Source of the DNA: an uncultured Adlercreutzia sp.
GTDB taxonomy: Bacteria; Actinomycetota; Coriobacteriia; Coriobacteriales; Eggerthellaceae
DNA length: 64,000 nt
Assembly (NCBI GenBank): GCA_910589165.1
Contig: CAJUSP010000001.1
Span: 96,681 to 160,680, forward strand
Direction: 5' to 3'
The position numbers and the translations under genes are program-made. The first letter of the stretch is position 1; each line of letters starts with the position of its first letter. Below the pieces are notes generated by a model, which did no database searches, had not been told where the DNA came from, and saw nothing but the letters and a program-made list of their open reading frames with translations. This document shows positions 24,549 through 33,424 of the stretch, piece by piece.

Positions 24549-26195
24549 ATGGAAGGATTCGAACTTATTGCCACGGGCCTGTGGTCCATTGTGCCGCCGA
24601 TTCTGGCACTGGTCCTGGCGCTCATCACCAAGGAGGTGTACTCGTCGCTGACCATCGGTGTGTTCACGGGGATGATCATCTACCAGTTCACCCTCAACGG
24701 CGCCGGCGGCGAGCAGCTCATCGATGCGTTCACGATGATCCCGCAAATGATGGCCGAGCAGATTGCCGGCAACGGGGCGCTGCTGCTGTTCCTTGCACTG
24801 CTAGGCGCGCTGACGGTGGTCATTGCCACGGCCGGCGGCTCCCGCGCCTATGCGGAATGGGTCACCACCCACGTGAAGAACGCCCGCGCGGCCAGCATCC
24901 TGACGGCGCTTCTGGGCATCATCATCTTCGTGGACGACTACTTCAACTGCCTGACCGTGGGCGCCGTCATGCGCCCGGTGACGGACAAGTTCCACGTGAG
25001 CCACGAGAAGCTCGCCTGGATCATCGACTCCACGGCGGCCCCGGTCTGCATTATCGCGCCGGTGTCCTCGTGGGCGGTGGCCGTGGGCGGCTACATGGGC
25101 GAGGACGGCTTCAACACGTTTGTGGCCTCCATCCCCTACAACTTCTACGCGCTGCTTACCATCTTCTTCGTGTTCTTCATGCTGTTTCTGCAGAAGGACT
25201 TCGGCCCCATGGCGGCGGCCCAGGCCGAGGTGGCCGGGCGCATCCCGCCCGAGGGCTCGAAGCTTGAGGCCGTCTCTCTCGTGGGCATTGCCGACAAGGC
25301 CCAGGTTGATTTGGAAGGCGCGCCGAACCTGCCCACTCAGGTGACCGAGGAGGGTGACATCGACGACGCCGCCGCGGGCGCCATCGAGGAGTACAAGGGC
25401 CTGAACATCTCCGAGTGCGGCACCATTTGGGATCTTATCGTGCCCATCCTGGTGCTTATCGTGTTCTCCATTCTGGGCATGATGTACGCCGGCGGCTTCT
25501 TCCAGGGCGTCGACTTCGCGACGGCTGTGGGCGAGAACCCGGTCATGGGCCTGTGCATCGGCGCCTGCGTGGCGCTCGTGGTGGCGGCCTGCATGTTCCT
25601 GCCGCGCAAGCTGATGAACCTCGGCGGCTTCGTGGAGGCCATGTCGGAAGGCGTGCGCTCCATGATCGGTGCCATTATGATTCTCGTGCTGGCCTGGTCG
25701 CTCGGCGGCTGCTGCCGCTACCTGCTGGGTACCGGCGAGTTCGTGTCCGGCTTCCTGAACGGCCTGGGCGTGGGGCTCGATCTGCTGCCGGCCATCATCT
25801 TTTTGGTGGCGGCGTTCATCGGGTTCGCCATGGGCACCTCGTGGGGCACCATCGCGCTTATCCTGCCCATTATCATCGGCGTGTTCGACGGCGGCGACCC
25901 GCTGTTCCTCGTGGCCGTGGGCTCGGCGCTGGCCGGCGCGGTGTATGGCGACCACATCTCGCCCATCTCCGATACGACCATCCTGTCCTCGGCGGGCGCG
26001 AAGTGCAACCACCTGCGCCACGTGGCCACGCAGATTCCCTACGCCACGCTGGTCATGATCATCTGCTTCGTGGGCTACGTTATCGCCGGCATTCTGAAGA
26101 CGCCGTGGGTATCGCTGGCCTTGGGCATCGTGCTCATCGTGGTAGCCGTGCTCGTGCTCACCCGTATGGAAGCAAAGAAGGCGAAGGCGGAATAG
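24549..26195 (+). CDS. nhaC: NhaC-family Na+/H+ antiporter
   Basis: A 548-residue membrane protein of about 12 helices. IFVDDYFNCLTVGAVMRPV, STAAPVCIIAPVSSWA, GTSWGTIALILPI and YGDHISPISDTTILSS are hallmark NhaC segments. It exchanges Na+ for H+, or possibly amines or organic acids as in some relatives. A soluble loop of about 80 residues lies in the middle (roughly 220-290). The ATG at 24549 has a GGAAGGAG site. Confidence 0.9.
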   Translation: MEGFELIATGLWSIVPPILALVLALITKEVYSSLTIGVFTGMIIYQFTLNGAGGEQLIDAFTMIPQMMAEQIAGNGALLLFLALLGALTVVIATAGGSRAYAEWVTTHVKNARAASILTALLGIIIFVDDYFNCLTVGAVMRPVTDKFHVSHEKLAWIIDSTAAPVCIIAPVSSWAVAVGGYMGEDGFNTFVASIPYNFYALLTIFFVFFMLFLQKDFGPMAAAQAEVAGRIPPEGSKLEAVSLVGIADKAQVDLEGAPNLPTQVTEEGDIDDAAAGAIEEYKGLNISECGTIWDLIVPILVLIVFSILGMMYAGGFFQGVDFATAVGENPVMGLCIGACVALVVAACMFLPRKLMNLGGFVEAMSEGVRSMIGAIMILVLAWSLGGCCRYLLGTGEFVSGFLNGLGVGLDLLPAIIFLVAAFIGFAMGTSWGTIALILPIIIGVFDGGDPLFLVAVGSALAGAVYGDHISPISDTTILSSAGAKCNHLRHVATQIPYATLVMIICFVGYVIAGILKTPWVSLALGIVLIVVAVLVLTRMEAKKAKAE

Positions 26196-26215
26196 CGACT
26201 GTCTCACCTCGAGCG

Positions 26216-26243
26216 AAAAGGCCCCGAGTGATCGGGGCCTTTT
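26216..26243. terminator. bidirectional terminator between nhaC and the rrf2 gene
   Basis: A 12-bp stem AAAAGGCCCCGA / TCGGGGCCTTTT with a GTGA loop serves both convergent genes. Confidence 0.9.
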
Positions 26244-26270
26244 CTGTAGGTGATTGTGGGCGCGTTGGCG

Positions 26271-26756
26271 CTAGGCCGCGGCGGCCGCCTCGGCGAGCAG
26301 GCGCTGGCTTTCGGCGATAAGCCGTCCGGCCAGGAATTCCTTGCTCATCTTCTCGTCCTGGGAGCAGTTGAGCAGCATCTCCAGCGTAATGCTGTCGAAA
26401 TAGGCGTCGTACCCGGAAAGAACCAGGTCGTAGGCCTGCTTGATGCCCTGCACCATGGATGCGTCGGCGCGATCCTTGCGGCGGGCGCGCGTGGTGTCCT
26501 TGGCGTCGTCGTCAAGGGCGTTCACCACTTGCAGAAGGGTAATCTGCGAGGGTTCCTTTGCCAGCCGGTATCCGCCGTGCTTGCCGGGTCGTGCCTCGAT
26601 GATGCCGGCGTTGCGCAAGAGCTGTGCAAGCTGAATCAGGTAGTCACGGGGGATCGACATGTCCTGAGCGATATCTTTCGACGAGCAGGTCTGCCCCTGT
26701 GCGGCCAGGTACAAAACGGCGCGCAGTCCATAATCTGTTGAAGCTTTGAGTTGCAC
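26271..26756 (-). CDS. Rrf2-family transcriptional regulator
   Basis: A 161-residue winged-helix regulator (MQLKASTDYGLRAVLYLAAQG, SSKDIAQDMSIPRDYLIQLAQLLRNAGII, RPGKHGGYRLAKEPSQITLLQV). IscR and NsrR use three Cys to hold an Fe-S cluster; here only isolated Cys residues are seen, so a cluster is doubtful. GTG start at 26756 with an AGGAGG site. It lies downstream of the metal-transport operon on the same strand but has its own promoter. Confidence 0.85.
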   Translation of the reverse strand: MQLKASTDYGLRAVLYLAAQGQTCSSKDIAQDMSIPRDYLIQLAQLLRNAGIIEARPGKHGGYRLAKEPSQITLLQVVNALDDDAKDTTRARRKDRADASMVQGIKQAYDLVLSGYDAYFDSITLEMLLNCSQDEKMSKEFLAGRLIAESQRLLAEAAAAA

Positions 26757-26887
26757 TGCAGCCTCCTTACGTCTCTACGCCTGCGAGCTGCAGCTTGCGC
26801 TCGCCGACGCGACCGTACGACGATGCCGTCGGCGCGCGTCACCCGCAGGTGTGCCGGAAGCGGTCTTCGTTTGCCTCCGACAATTGC

Positions 26888-26916
26888 AGTATGCGAGCCA
26901 GAAAACTCAAATACAA
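26888..26916 (-). promoter_or_regulatory. promoter of the rrf2 gene
   Basis: On the minus strand TTGTAT, a 17-base spacer and CATACT, about 125 bases before the GTG. The gap 26757-27020 also holds an inverted repeat CTTACG...CGTAAG at 26950-26970 and a partial family-1 repeat at 27003-27012. Confidence 0.45.
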
Positions 26917-27020
26917 GGGATGTACCAAACGATGAGCGCACCGATTCGCTTACGTAAACGCCCCGTAAGAATTGGCGATTAAGCAGCATATATAAGAGGG
27001 AAGGTGAGACAGCGTCTTAC

Positions 27021-28367
27021 TTACGCGAGGCCTATCACCTGCATGACGAGGAGCGCTACGGTCAGCGCTGCCACCACCACGACGGTCGCCCAAATGAGCA
27101 CCTTCGCCACACGCCCGCTGCGGTACTCGCCCATAACGCGCTTGTCGGCGGCGATAAGCGCCATCAGCGCCAGCAGAATGGGCAGGATGACGCCGTTCAC
27201 GAACTGGGCGGTCAGCATCATGCCCAGCAGGTTCACCTCGGGAATAAGCACCACCACGGCCGAAAACGCAATCACGAAGGTGAAGATGCCCTTGAACGTG
27301 GGCGCTTCCTTCCACTTGAACGACACGCCCGCCTCCCACCCGAAGGCCTCGCAGATGACGAAGGCCGTGGTCAGCGGCAGCACGCACGCGGCCAGAAACG
27401 ATGCGGCGATGAGCCCCACGGCAAACAGCGCCTCGGCATAGGGTCCGGCGAAGGGGGCAAGGGCCGCGGCGGCATCGGCAGCCGACTCGATGGTGATACC
27501 GGCGGGGAAGAGCACCGCGCCGGTGGTGACGATGATGAACCAGGCCACGAGGCACGCGGCAATGGTGCCCGAGATGGCGTCGGCCTTCTGCGAGAACAGA
27601 TCCTTCACCGTCAGGCCCTTCTCCACCACGTTGCTTTGCGAGAAGAACATCATCCACGGGGCAATGGTGGTGCCGATCATGGCAATGACGAGCGAGATGA
27701 AACTCACATCGCCGACAAACGTGGGCACCACGGTATCGTGCAGGGCCTCGCCCCAGTTCGGCCCGGCGAGAAAGGCCGCCACCACGTAGGTGATGAACAC
27801 GAGCGACAGCGCCAGAAACACGTTCTGCACCCGCTTATAGGACCCGCCCACCACCAGAAGCCACACGGCGAGCGCCGCCACCGGCACGGAAATGTACTTC
27901 GACACGCCGAACATCTCCATGCCCGAGGCAATGCCGGCGAATTCCGAAAACGTCGTGGCCACGTTGCCGATGAGCAGCGCCAGCATGGCGAAGGCCGTCA
28001 GCCGTATGCCGAAGCGCTCGCGGATGAGCGCGGCGAAGCCCTTGCCCGTGACGGCGCCCATGCGCCCAGCCGTGGTTTCCACGACGGCCAGCAGCACGCA
28101 CATGATGGGGATGACCCACAGCGTGGCGAACCCGAAGTTCGCGCCGGCGGTGGAGTAGGTGGAAATGCCGCCGGCATCGTTGCCGGCCATGGCCGTGACA
28201 ATGCCCGGCCCCATGGCCGCCAGCACAAGCCACAGCTTCGAGGGCTTCTTCGCCGCGTCGGGCCCCACTTGCTCCTCGGGGGGCAGTCCGCTGTCGGCCA
28301 GCTCCAGGGCGGCCTCGTGGCGGCTGCGCTCCTCGGCGGAAAGCCGGGTGGTCTTCTTCGCGTTCAT
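27021..28367 (-). CDS. NRAMP-related metal transporter, probably Mg2+ (NRMT type)
   Basis: A 448-residue membrane protein of the SLC11/NRAMP fold (LAAMGPGIVTAMAGNDAGG opens helix 1). Classical Mn2+/Fe2+ NRAMP proteins have DPGN in helix 1 and a Met-Pro-His in helix 6. Here helix 1 reads NDAGG and helix 6 reads IGTTIAPWMMFF, so the metal-selective Met is Ala and the His is Trp. This departure matches the NRAMP-related magnesium transporters described from Eggerthella lenta. The gene is 9 bases downstream of a protein with an MgtE-type magnesium-sensing domain, which supports Mg2+. Its ribosome site AGGGGG overlaps the upstream stop. Confidence 0.85.
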   Translation of the reverse strand: MNAKKTTRLSAEERSRHEAALELADSGLPPEEQVGPDAAKKPSKLWLVLAAMGPGIVTAMAGNDAGGISTYSTAGANFGFATLWVIPIMCVLLAVVETTAGRMGAVTGKGFAALIRERFGIRLTAFAMLALLIGNVATTFSEFAGIASGMEMFGVSKYISVPVAALAVWLLVVGGSYKRVQNVFLALSLVFITYVVAAFLAGPNWGEALHDTVVPTFVGDVSFISLVIAMIGTTIAPWMMFFSQSNVVEKGLTVKDLFSQKADAISGTIAACLVAWFIIVTTGAVLFPAGITIESAADAAAALAPFAGPYAEALFAVGLIAASFLAACVLPLTTAFVICEAFGWEAGVSFKWKEAPTFKGIFTFVIAFSAVVVLIPEVNLLGMMLTAQFVNGVILPILLALMALIAADKRVMGEYRSGRVAKVLIWATVVVVAALTVALLVMQVIGLA

Positions 28368-28376
28368 CGGCGCCCC

Positions 28377-29744
28377 CTAGTAGTGAAGGCCGCCGAGGTG
28401 CAGCGATCCGGCTAGCTGCAGCAGGATAATCGAGTATAGGAACAGCCCGATGAGCGCCGCCACGGTAATGCCGGCGATGGACAGCACGCTCATCTTCGTC
28501 TTGTCGCCGGACACGTCGTCTTCGATGGCGTCCCAGGCGTCGTCGGTGGTGACGATGCCCAGCAGCGTGCCGTGCTCGTCCACCACGGGCATGGCGGGAA
28601 TGTCGTACTTGAAGATGTCGGCGGCCACATCCTCTTCCTCTTCCGAGGGCAGGCAGCTGATCATGTCGTCGTACATGATGTCGCCCATAAGGCGGTCGGC
28701 GTTGTACAGCACGAGCGTGCGCAGGGAGTTTACGCCCAGCAGCTTGCCGTACTCGTCGGTGACGTACACGTAGTGCACGGTAGGATGGTCCTCGGGCAGG
28801 GCGCGCAGCACCTCGATGGTGTCGGCTACGGTGGCGGTCTTCGGCACGGCCACGAACTGGGTGGTCATCATGCCGCCGGCGGTGCCGTCCTTGTAGCCGA
28901 GCAGGCGGCGAATTTCCGTGGCGTCCTCCACGCCCATGAGGCGCAGCAGCGTTTCCGCCTTCTCGTAGGGAAGGTCGCGCACGATGTCGGCCGCGTCGTC
29001 CGGATCCAGGTTGCCGATGAGCTGGGCAGCCCGGGCGTCTTCCAAATCGTCGATGAACTCGGCCTGGTATTCGTCTTCCATCTCGGAGAACGACTCGATG
29101 GCCCGCTCCTCGTCCAAGTGCTCGAACACGCTGGCGCGCTGCTGGGGGTCCAGCTGCTCCAGAATGTCGGCCACATCGGCCGGGTGCAACTCGTCCAGGC
29201 GCCGGTGGGTGACCGACAGCTGCACCTCGGACAGGTCGCGATCGAGCAGGTCCATGTAGTTCCACGCGATCAGCTGCTCGTCGATCTTCTTGCCGAAGAG
29301 CTTCGCCACCGCCACGGCGGCGCGCTCGAGCCACGGGTGCAGCCCGCGCAGAATGCCGCGCGCGCCCACCTCGGCGCCCAGCAGGCGCAGCTGGGTGCCC
29401 GACTGCGACAGCTTCAGGTCGTTCACGCGCACGACCTTCATGCCCTGGGTGTCGACAATTTGGCGGTCCATGAGGTCGCGGGCCAGCAGCACCTCGTCGG
29501 GCTGCAGGTAGCTGAAGCGAATGTCGTGGGCGTCAACGGCCAGCGTGATGCCGTCTTCGTCGAAGGTGTCCACGTACTTGCGCCACGAGATCATGAACGG
29601 CACCTTGCCCGGGCCCTGGAAGGCCAGGCTCGTAATGCGCGGAAAGACCTCTCCGGTGGAGATGGCCAAATCGGATATGGTGCCAAGGCGCTCGCCAGTG
29701 GCATCGACGACGGGCTCGCCGATCATTTGGGAAAGATAGAGCAT
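28377..29744 (-). CDS. PRC-barrel / MgtE N-domain / CBS protein with one membrane helix
   Basis: A 455-residue protein. Residues 1-80 are a PRC-barrel (MLYLSQMIGEPVVDATGERLG), about 165-290 an MgtE N-domain (LHPADVADILEQLDPQQRA, LDPDDAADIVRDLP), about 290-415 a pair of CBS domains (AGGMMTTQFVAV, YDIPAMPVVDEHGTLLGIVT). A single hydrophobic helix near the C-terminus replaces the MgtE channel. In MgtE these cytosolic domains sense Mg2+ and gate the pore. Here the sensor lies in one operon with an NRAMP-type transporter, so it probably gates or stabilises it. That role is inference. Confidence 0.88.
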   Translation of the reverse strand: MLYLSQMIGEPVVDATGERLGTISDLAISTGEVFPRITSLAFQGPGKVPFMISWRKYVDTFDEDGITLAVDAHDIRFSYLQPDEVLLARDLMDRQIVDTQGMKVVRVNDLKLSQSGTQLRLLGAEVGARGILRGLHPWLERAAVAVAKLFGKKIDEQLIAWNYMDLLDRDLSEVQLSVTHRRLDELHPADVADILEQLDPQQRASVFEHLDEERAIESFSEMEDEYQAEFIDDLEDARAAQLIGNLDPDDAADIVRDLPYEKAETLLRLMGVEDATEIRRLLGYKDGTAGGMMTTQFVAVPKTATVADTIEVLRALPEDHPTVHYVYVTDEYGKLLGVNSLRTLVLYNADRLMGDIMYDDMISCLPSEEEEDVAADIFKYDIPAMPVVDEHGTLLGIVTTDDAWDAIEDDVSGDKTKMSVLSIAGITVAALIGLFLYSIILLQLAGSLHLGGLHY

Positions 29745-29821
29745 GGAGTGTCCTTTGGGCAGTAGTCGTCACTTCCGACCACGCGCCAAAGGCTTGAGGG
29801 CCGGAAGTCTACATACTGTGA

Positions 29822-29839
29822 GGTTTCGAACTTCGAACC
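29822..29839. promoter_or_regulatory. palindrome upstream of the Mg-transport operon
   Basis: GGTTTCGAACTTCGAACC is a near-perfect 18-base palindrome 78 bases before the PRC/CBS gene, close to a possible TATGTA -10 box on the minus strand. A regulator site is plausible; no M-box riboswitch was recognised in this leader. Confidence 0.35.
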
Positions 29840-29869
29840 TTCAAGTACGTTCCTTTCATCCGGCTGATA

Positions 29870-29895
29870 GAAAAAGAACCGCACGCTGGCGGCTC
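29870..29895 (-). terminator. terminator of tRNA-Arg
   Basis: On the minus strand GAGCCGC and GCGGTTC pair, with one G-T pair, and five T residues follow. Confidence 0.65.
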
Positions 29896-29910
29896 TTGAG
29901 CAGTTCAAAA

Positions 29911-29987
29911 TGGTGCGCCGTGAGGGATTCGAACCCCCGACGTACTGATTCGTAGTCAGTCCCTCTATCCAGCTGAGGTAACGGCGC
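29911..29987 (-). tRNA. tRNA-Arg(ACG), CCA encoded
   Basis: The cloverleaf runs from acceptor GCGCCGT (29987 inward) to ACGGCGC plus A and CCA at 29911-29913. The anticodon loop CTACGAA gives ACG, and the T arm contains GGTTCGAATCC. Confidence 0.95.
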
Positions 29988-30097
29988 ACTTCAAACAGCG
30001 CAGATTATTTAACCATGACCTTTTTGGCCTGTCAACCACAAATTTCAAGTTTTTTGAAAAGGGCGCCGCTCACCGCGCGAGGGGCAAGGGCGGCGCG

Positions 30098-30117
30098 GCG
30101 TTACCTCCGTGTAACGC
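30098..30117. promoter_or_regulatory. inverted repeat at the citrate synthase promoter
   Basis: GCGTTAC and GTAACGC form a perfect 7-bp inverted repeat with a 6-base spacer. It ends 10 bases before a TAGAAT -10 box at 30128-30133, so it overlaps the expected -35 region. Confidence 0.45.
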
Positions 30118-30187
30118 GGCTGCAAGATAGAATAGGCCAAACACTTGAGGGAGAGCCCAGCGCAAGGTAATTCGGGAGGAGCCGCCC

Positions 30188-31615
30188 ATGGCTATGGAAA
30201 TCGACGAGGCTGTCATTCGCGTGAACAACCCCGCGGAAATCGACGAGGTGGAGCCCATCGAGATCAGCGAGGAAGAGGCCGCCCGGGTGCGCCTGTATGA
30301 TAACTTCTACCAGGTGAACTCCATCGACCCGGCGTTCTACGCGCAGTACGACGTGAAGCGCGGCCTGCGCAACGCCGACGGTACCGGTGTGCTCGCTGGC
30401 ATGACCAACGTGTCCAACGTGCACGGCTACGTGGTGTCCGACGGCGAGAAAATGCCCGCCGAAGGCTCGCTGCGCCTGCGCGGCTACGACATCTACGACC
30501 TGCTGGGCGATTTGGACCCGGCCCGTCGCTTCGCCTTCGAAGAGGTGGCCTACCTGCTCATCATGGGCGAGCTGCCCACGCAAGAGCGCCTGGCGAAGTT
30601 CGTGGAAGTCATTGATTCCCAGCGCGAGCTGCCCGACGGCTTCACCGCCAGCGTGCTTATGAACGACACCTCCGCCGACATCATGAATATGATGCAGCGG
30701 TCCATCCTGCGCCTGTACGCCGCCGACGAATCCGCCGAGGACCGCTCGCCCGGCCACGAGATTCACACGGCGCTGTCGCTTATCAGCCGCCTGCCGCGTA
30801 TCATGGTGCTGGCCTACTACGCCAAGCGGGCCACCTTCAACCACGATTCCATGATCATGCACCGCTTCATTCCCGGCCAGTCCACCGCCGAGACGATCCT
30901 CTCCATGCTGAGGCCGGACCGCGCGTTCACGCCGGAGGAGGCGCGCATGCTCGACATCATGCTGTGCCTGCATGCGGAGCACGGCGGCGGCAACAACTCC
31001 ACCTTCACCACGCGCGTGCTGTCCTCGTCGGACACTGACCCCTATTCCACCTACGCGGCGGCGTTCGGGTCGCTGAAGGGCCACCGCCACGGCGGCGCCA
31101 ACCACCAGGTGCGCGCCATGCAGGCGGAAATCAAGGAGAACGTCGCGAACTGGGAAGATGACGATGAAGTGGCCGCCTACCTGGCGAAGATCGTGAACAA
31201 GCAGGCCTACGACCAGACGGGGCTCGTCTACGGCATGGGGCACGCGGTGTATACGCTGTCCGACCCGCGCGCCATCATCGGCAAGCGCTTCGCCGAGCAG
31301 CTGGCAGCCGGCACCGAATACGAGGCCGAGCTGAACTTGCTGAAGTCCATCGAGCGCCTGACGCCTGAGGTGTTCGCTCGCGAGAAGGGCTCCGCGAAGG
31401 AGCTGTGCGCCAACGTGGACATGTACTCCGGCTTCATCTATTCAATGATGGGCATTCCCGAAGACCTGTTCACGCCGCTGTTCGCCTGCGCCCGCATGGC
31501 CGGCTGGGCCGCGCATCGCTTCGAGGAAATCGGCGCCGGCAAACGCATCATCCGCCCCGCCTACAAAAACACCGCCCGAACCACCAAGCCCTACATCCCC
31601 ATCGACCGCCGCTAG
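30188..31615 (+). CDS. gltA: citrate synthase
   Basis: A 475-residue enzyme that condenses acetyl-CoA and oxaloacetate. The active-site set is visible: LHAEHGGGNNSTF (His), GLVYGMGHAVYTLSDPRA (His and Arg) and an Asp in the C-terminal region (NVDMYSGF). The N-terminal about 40 acidic residues extend the common core. A GGAGGAG site precedes the ATG. It may feed 2-oxoglutarate synthesis, as the full cycle is often incomplete in this group. Confidence 0.95.
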   Translation: MAMEIDEAVIRVNNPAEIDEVEPIEISEEEAARVRLYDNFYQVNSIDPAFYAQYDVKRGLRNADGTGVLAGMTNVSNVHGYVVSDGEKMPAEGSLRLRGYDIYDLLGDLDPARRFAFEEVAYLLIMGELPTQERLAKFVEVIDSQRELPDGFTASVLMNDTSADIMNMMQRSILRLYAADESAEDRSPGHEIHTALSLISRLPRIMVLAYYAKRATFNHDSMIMHRFIPGQSTAETILSMLRPDRAFTPEEARMLDIMLCLHAEHGGGNNSTFTTRVLSSSDTDPYSTYAAAFGSLKGHRHGGANHQVRAMQAEIKENVANWEDDDEVAAYLAKIVNKQAYDQTGLVYGMGHAVYTLSDPRAIIGKRFAEQLAAGTEYEAELNLLKSIERLTPEVFAREKGSAKELCANVDMYSGFIYSMMGIPEDLFTPLFACARMAGWAAHRFEEIGAGKRIIRPAYKNTARTTKPYIPIDRR

Positions 31616-31632
31616 CCCGCAAGCGCGGGCGG

Positions 31633-31656
31633 CGCGAACCAGCCATCTGGTTCGCG
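31633..31656. terminator. hairpin between citrate synthase and hicB
   Basis: A perfect 10-bp stem CGCGAACCAG / CTGGTTCGCG with a 4-base loop between convergent genes. It has no strong T run. Confidence 0.5.
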
Positions 31657-31661
31657 TGCAA

Positions 31662-32117
31662 CTACGCTTCCAAAGCTGTCTTGCGGGGGCGGCCGGGGGT
31701 GCGACGGTTCTTTTGGTAGGCCTCGATGCTGGCGAGGGCGACGGTCGTCCCAACCGCAGAGCGGAGCGCGCGCAATTTGCCCTCTGCTATGAGCTGGGAG
31801 ACTCGTCCAGGCGATACGCCGAGCATCCGAGCTGCTTCGGCTGCAGACACCTCAGGCTCTCCCAGCGTTGCGCCGTCCGTGTTCGCATATACGTACACGA
31901 CGCGTCCGTCGTCTGCTTCAACGGCACGAGGCTCTGGGGGAACGAGTCCATAATCTACTAAGGAAGCCAGATGCGTTTCCAGGGCATCGGATATGCTGCT
32001 CACGGCTTCCATGAAGCTGTCTCCCTGTCCAAAGCATCCCGGTAGATCGGGAATTTCGGCCCACCATTCGCCGTTGTCGGATTCGCGGATGACGGCCCCG
32101 TAAACATATTTCGTCAT
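31662..32117 (-). CDS. hicB: HicB-type antitoxin with helix-turn-helix
   Basis: A 151-residue protein. The N-terminus (MTKYVYGAVIRESDNGEWWAEIPDLPGC, then GDSFMEAV) is the partial RNase H-like HicB domain that blocks the HicA toxin. Residues about 95-145 (VSAAEAARMLGVSPGRVSQLI) form an excisionase-like DNA-binding domain for self-regulation. It starts 19 bases after hicA. A paralogue without a toxin lies at 33425. Confidence 0.9.
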   Translation of the reverse strand: MTKYVYGAVIRESDNGEWWAEIPDLPGCFGQGDSFMEAVSSISDALETHLASLVDYGLVPPEPRAVEADDGRVVYVYANTDGATLGEPEVSAAEAARMLGVSPGRVSQLIAEGKLRALRSAVGTTVALASIEAYQKNRRTPGRPRKTALEA

Positions 32118-32136
32118 TGCAATCACCTTTGTCTTT

Positions 32137-32343
32137 CTATTTCCAACCGGCGATCCGCTTGATCTTCCGATAGATGTTCGCGTCAACTTCCTTGGGCCCT
32201 GTGTCGATGGTTATGAGCGCCGGAGTGCCCGGCTTGAAGAAGTTGACGTGGTCGCCTTTGCCAGCTCGCATGATCCAGCCCTCGCTCGCTAGTCGCGCCA
32301 TAACTTTGCGAGTGTCCCGCGTCTCTTTAGGCTGCTTTGGCAT
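32137..32343 (-). CDS. hicA: HicA-type mRNA interferase toxin
   Basis: A 68-residue dsRBD-like toxin that cleaves mRNA. RKVMARLASEGWIMRAGKGD is followed by the catalytic His (GDHVNFF) and the IYRKIKRIAGW C-terminus. The ATG at 32343 has AGAGGTGA at the right distance; a GTG at 32352 is possible. The 140-base AT-rich gap upstream (32353-32491) holds TATTAT-like boxes but no other gene. Confidence 0.88.
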   Translation of the reverse strand: MPKQPKETRDTRKVMARLASEGWIMRAGKGDHVNFFKPGTPALITIDTGPKEVDANIYRKIKRIAGWK

Positions 32344-32491
32344 CGAGGTCACCTCTATAATACACTAAATACTTTAGATTTAAAAGTGCCAGTAGCGAGA
32401 CTTTGCACTGCACGCAATCTTAATGTATTAAAGATAGTGAATAATCTAATTTAAAATAATGTTATATATTGGTTATACCGCTGGGAAAATT

Positions 32492-33406
32492 TCACAGCAT
32501 CCGGTCGAGGAGGTAGCCTTCTCGGATGCCGTGTTTGCAGAGGGTGATTTTCTGCACGTCGAGGCGTTCCATGAGGGTGCGGGCGATGGCCATGCCGGGG
32601 GTGAGGCTGTGCACGCGGTCGGGGGCGGCTTTCACGACGGCGTGGGCGTAGGCGCTCGGGTCGCGTTCCAGCAGGGCGAACAACTCGTCGATGTCCTCGC
32701 GCGTCACCGTCGTCGGTCGCTCGCTTTCGCGCACCTGGGCGAGCAGCTTGCTTACGGCGCGCAGCGAGCCTCCGATGCCGAAGGCGTCCGGCGTGCGGTA
32801 GGGGGTCAGGTCGCCGGCCTCGTTCAGCAGCTCGTTGAACGCCTCGGCCATGGTGCGGCACTCCTCTACCGTCGGCATGACCAGCCGTACGTACCGCGCG
32901 TAGAAGGCCACGCAGCCACCGGGCAGGCTGATGCCCGCGTGATCGCCGTCGGGCCGCAGGGCCGTGAGTTCCGCCGAGCCGCCGCCGATATCGATGAGCG
33001 TGCCCGCGTCCAGATCGCGCCCGATGGACGCGCCGACGAACCCGAGGTGTGCCTCCTCCTCCGCGGAAAGCACGTGCACCTTGTGGTCGATGGCCTCTTC
33101 GATGATCTGCGTCGCCGCCCGCGAGTTCGCGCAGTTGCGCAGCACCGCCGTGGCGAAGATGCCCACGTGCTCGCACTTCAGGTTGTCGGCCAGCCGCAGC
33201 AGATCGCCCAGCACCGATGCCGCCTTGTCGATGCCCCCCGCGGTCAGCACGCCGTCTTCCACGTAGGACGAAAGCCCCGCCATCTTCTTCTCGTCGACAA
33301 GCGTGCGAAACGGCTTGCCCTCGCGACGGCCCTCGCGGCCGCCCTTCACCTCGTACACCACGAGCCGTACCGAATTCGACCCGCAATCAATCACACCAAG
33401 CCGCAT
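32492..33406 (-). CDS. ppx: Ppx/GppA phosphatase family protein
   Basis: A 304-residue ASKHA-fold phosphatase. VIDCGSNSVRLVVYEV is the phosphate-1 loop, SAEEEAHLGFVGAS and GTLIDIGGGSAELTAL are family hallmarks, and FGIGGSLRAV is the phosphate-2 loop. It is the short form without the C-terminal helical domain, so it is either an exopolyphosphatase or a pppGpp phosphatase; the sequence does not decide. It is flanked by hicAB and an orphan hicB on the same strand. Confidence 0.9.
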   Translation of the reverse strand: MRLGVIDCGSNSVRLVVYEVKGGREGRREGKPFRTLVDEKKMAGLSSYVEDGVLTAGGIDKAASVLGDLLRLADNLKCEHVGIFATAVLRNCANSRAATQIIEEAIDHKVHVLSAEEEAHLGFVGASIGRDLDAGTLIDIGGGSAELTALRPDGDHAGISLPGGCVAFYARYVRLVMPTVEECRTMAEAFNELLNEAGDLTPYRTPDAFGIGGSLRAVSKLLAQVRESERPTTVTREDIDELFALLERDPSAYAHAVVKAAPDRVHSLTPGMAIARTLMERLDVQKITLCKHGIREGYLLDRML

Positions 33407-33424
33407 AAGACAACCCTTTCCTTG

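Noticed and set aside
27021..28367. Plain MntH manganese transporter
   Set aside because: The helix 1 and helix 6 metal motifs differ from MntH and the partner gene is a magnesium-type sensor.
29745..29910. M-box magnesium riboswitch before the Mg-transport operon
   Set aside because: The leader is short and shows only a palindrome and the tRNA terminator; no M-box core was seen.
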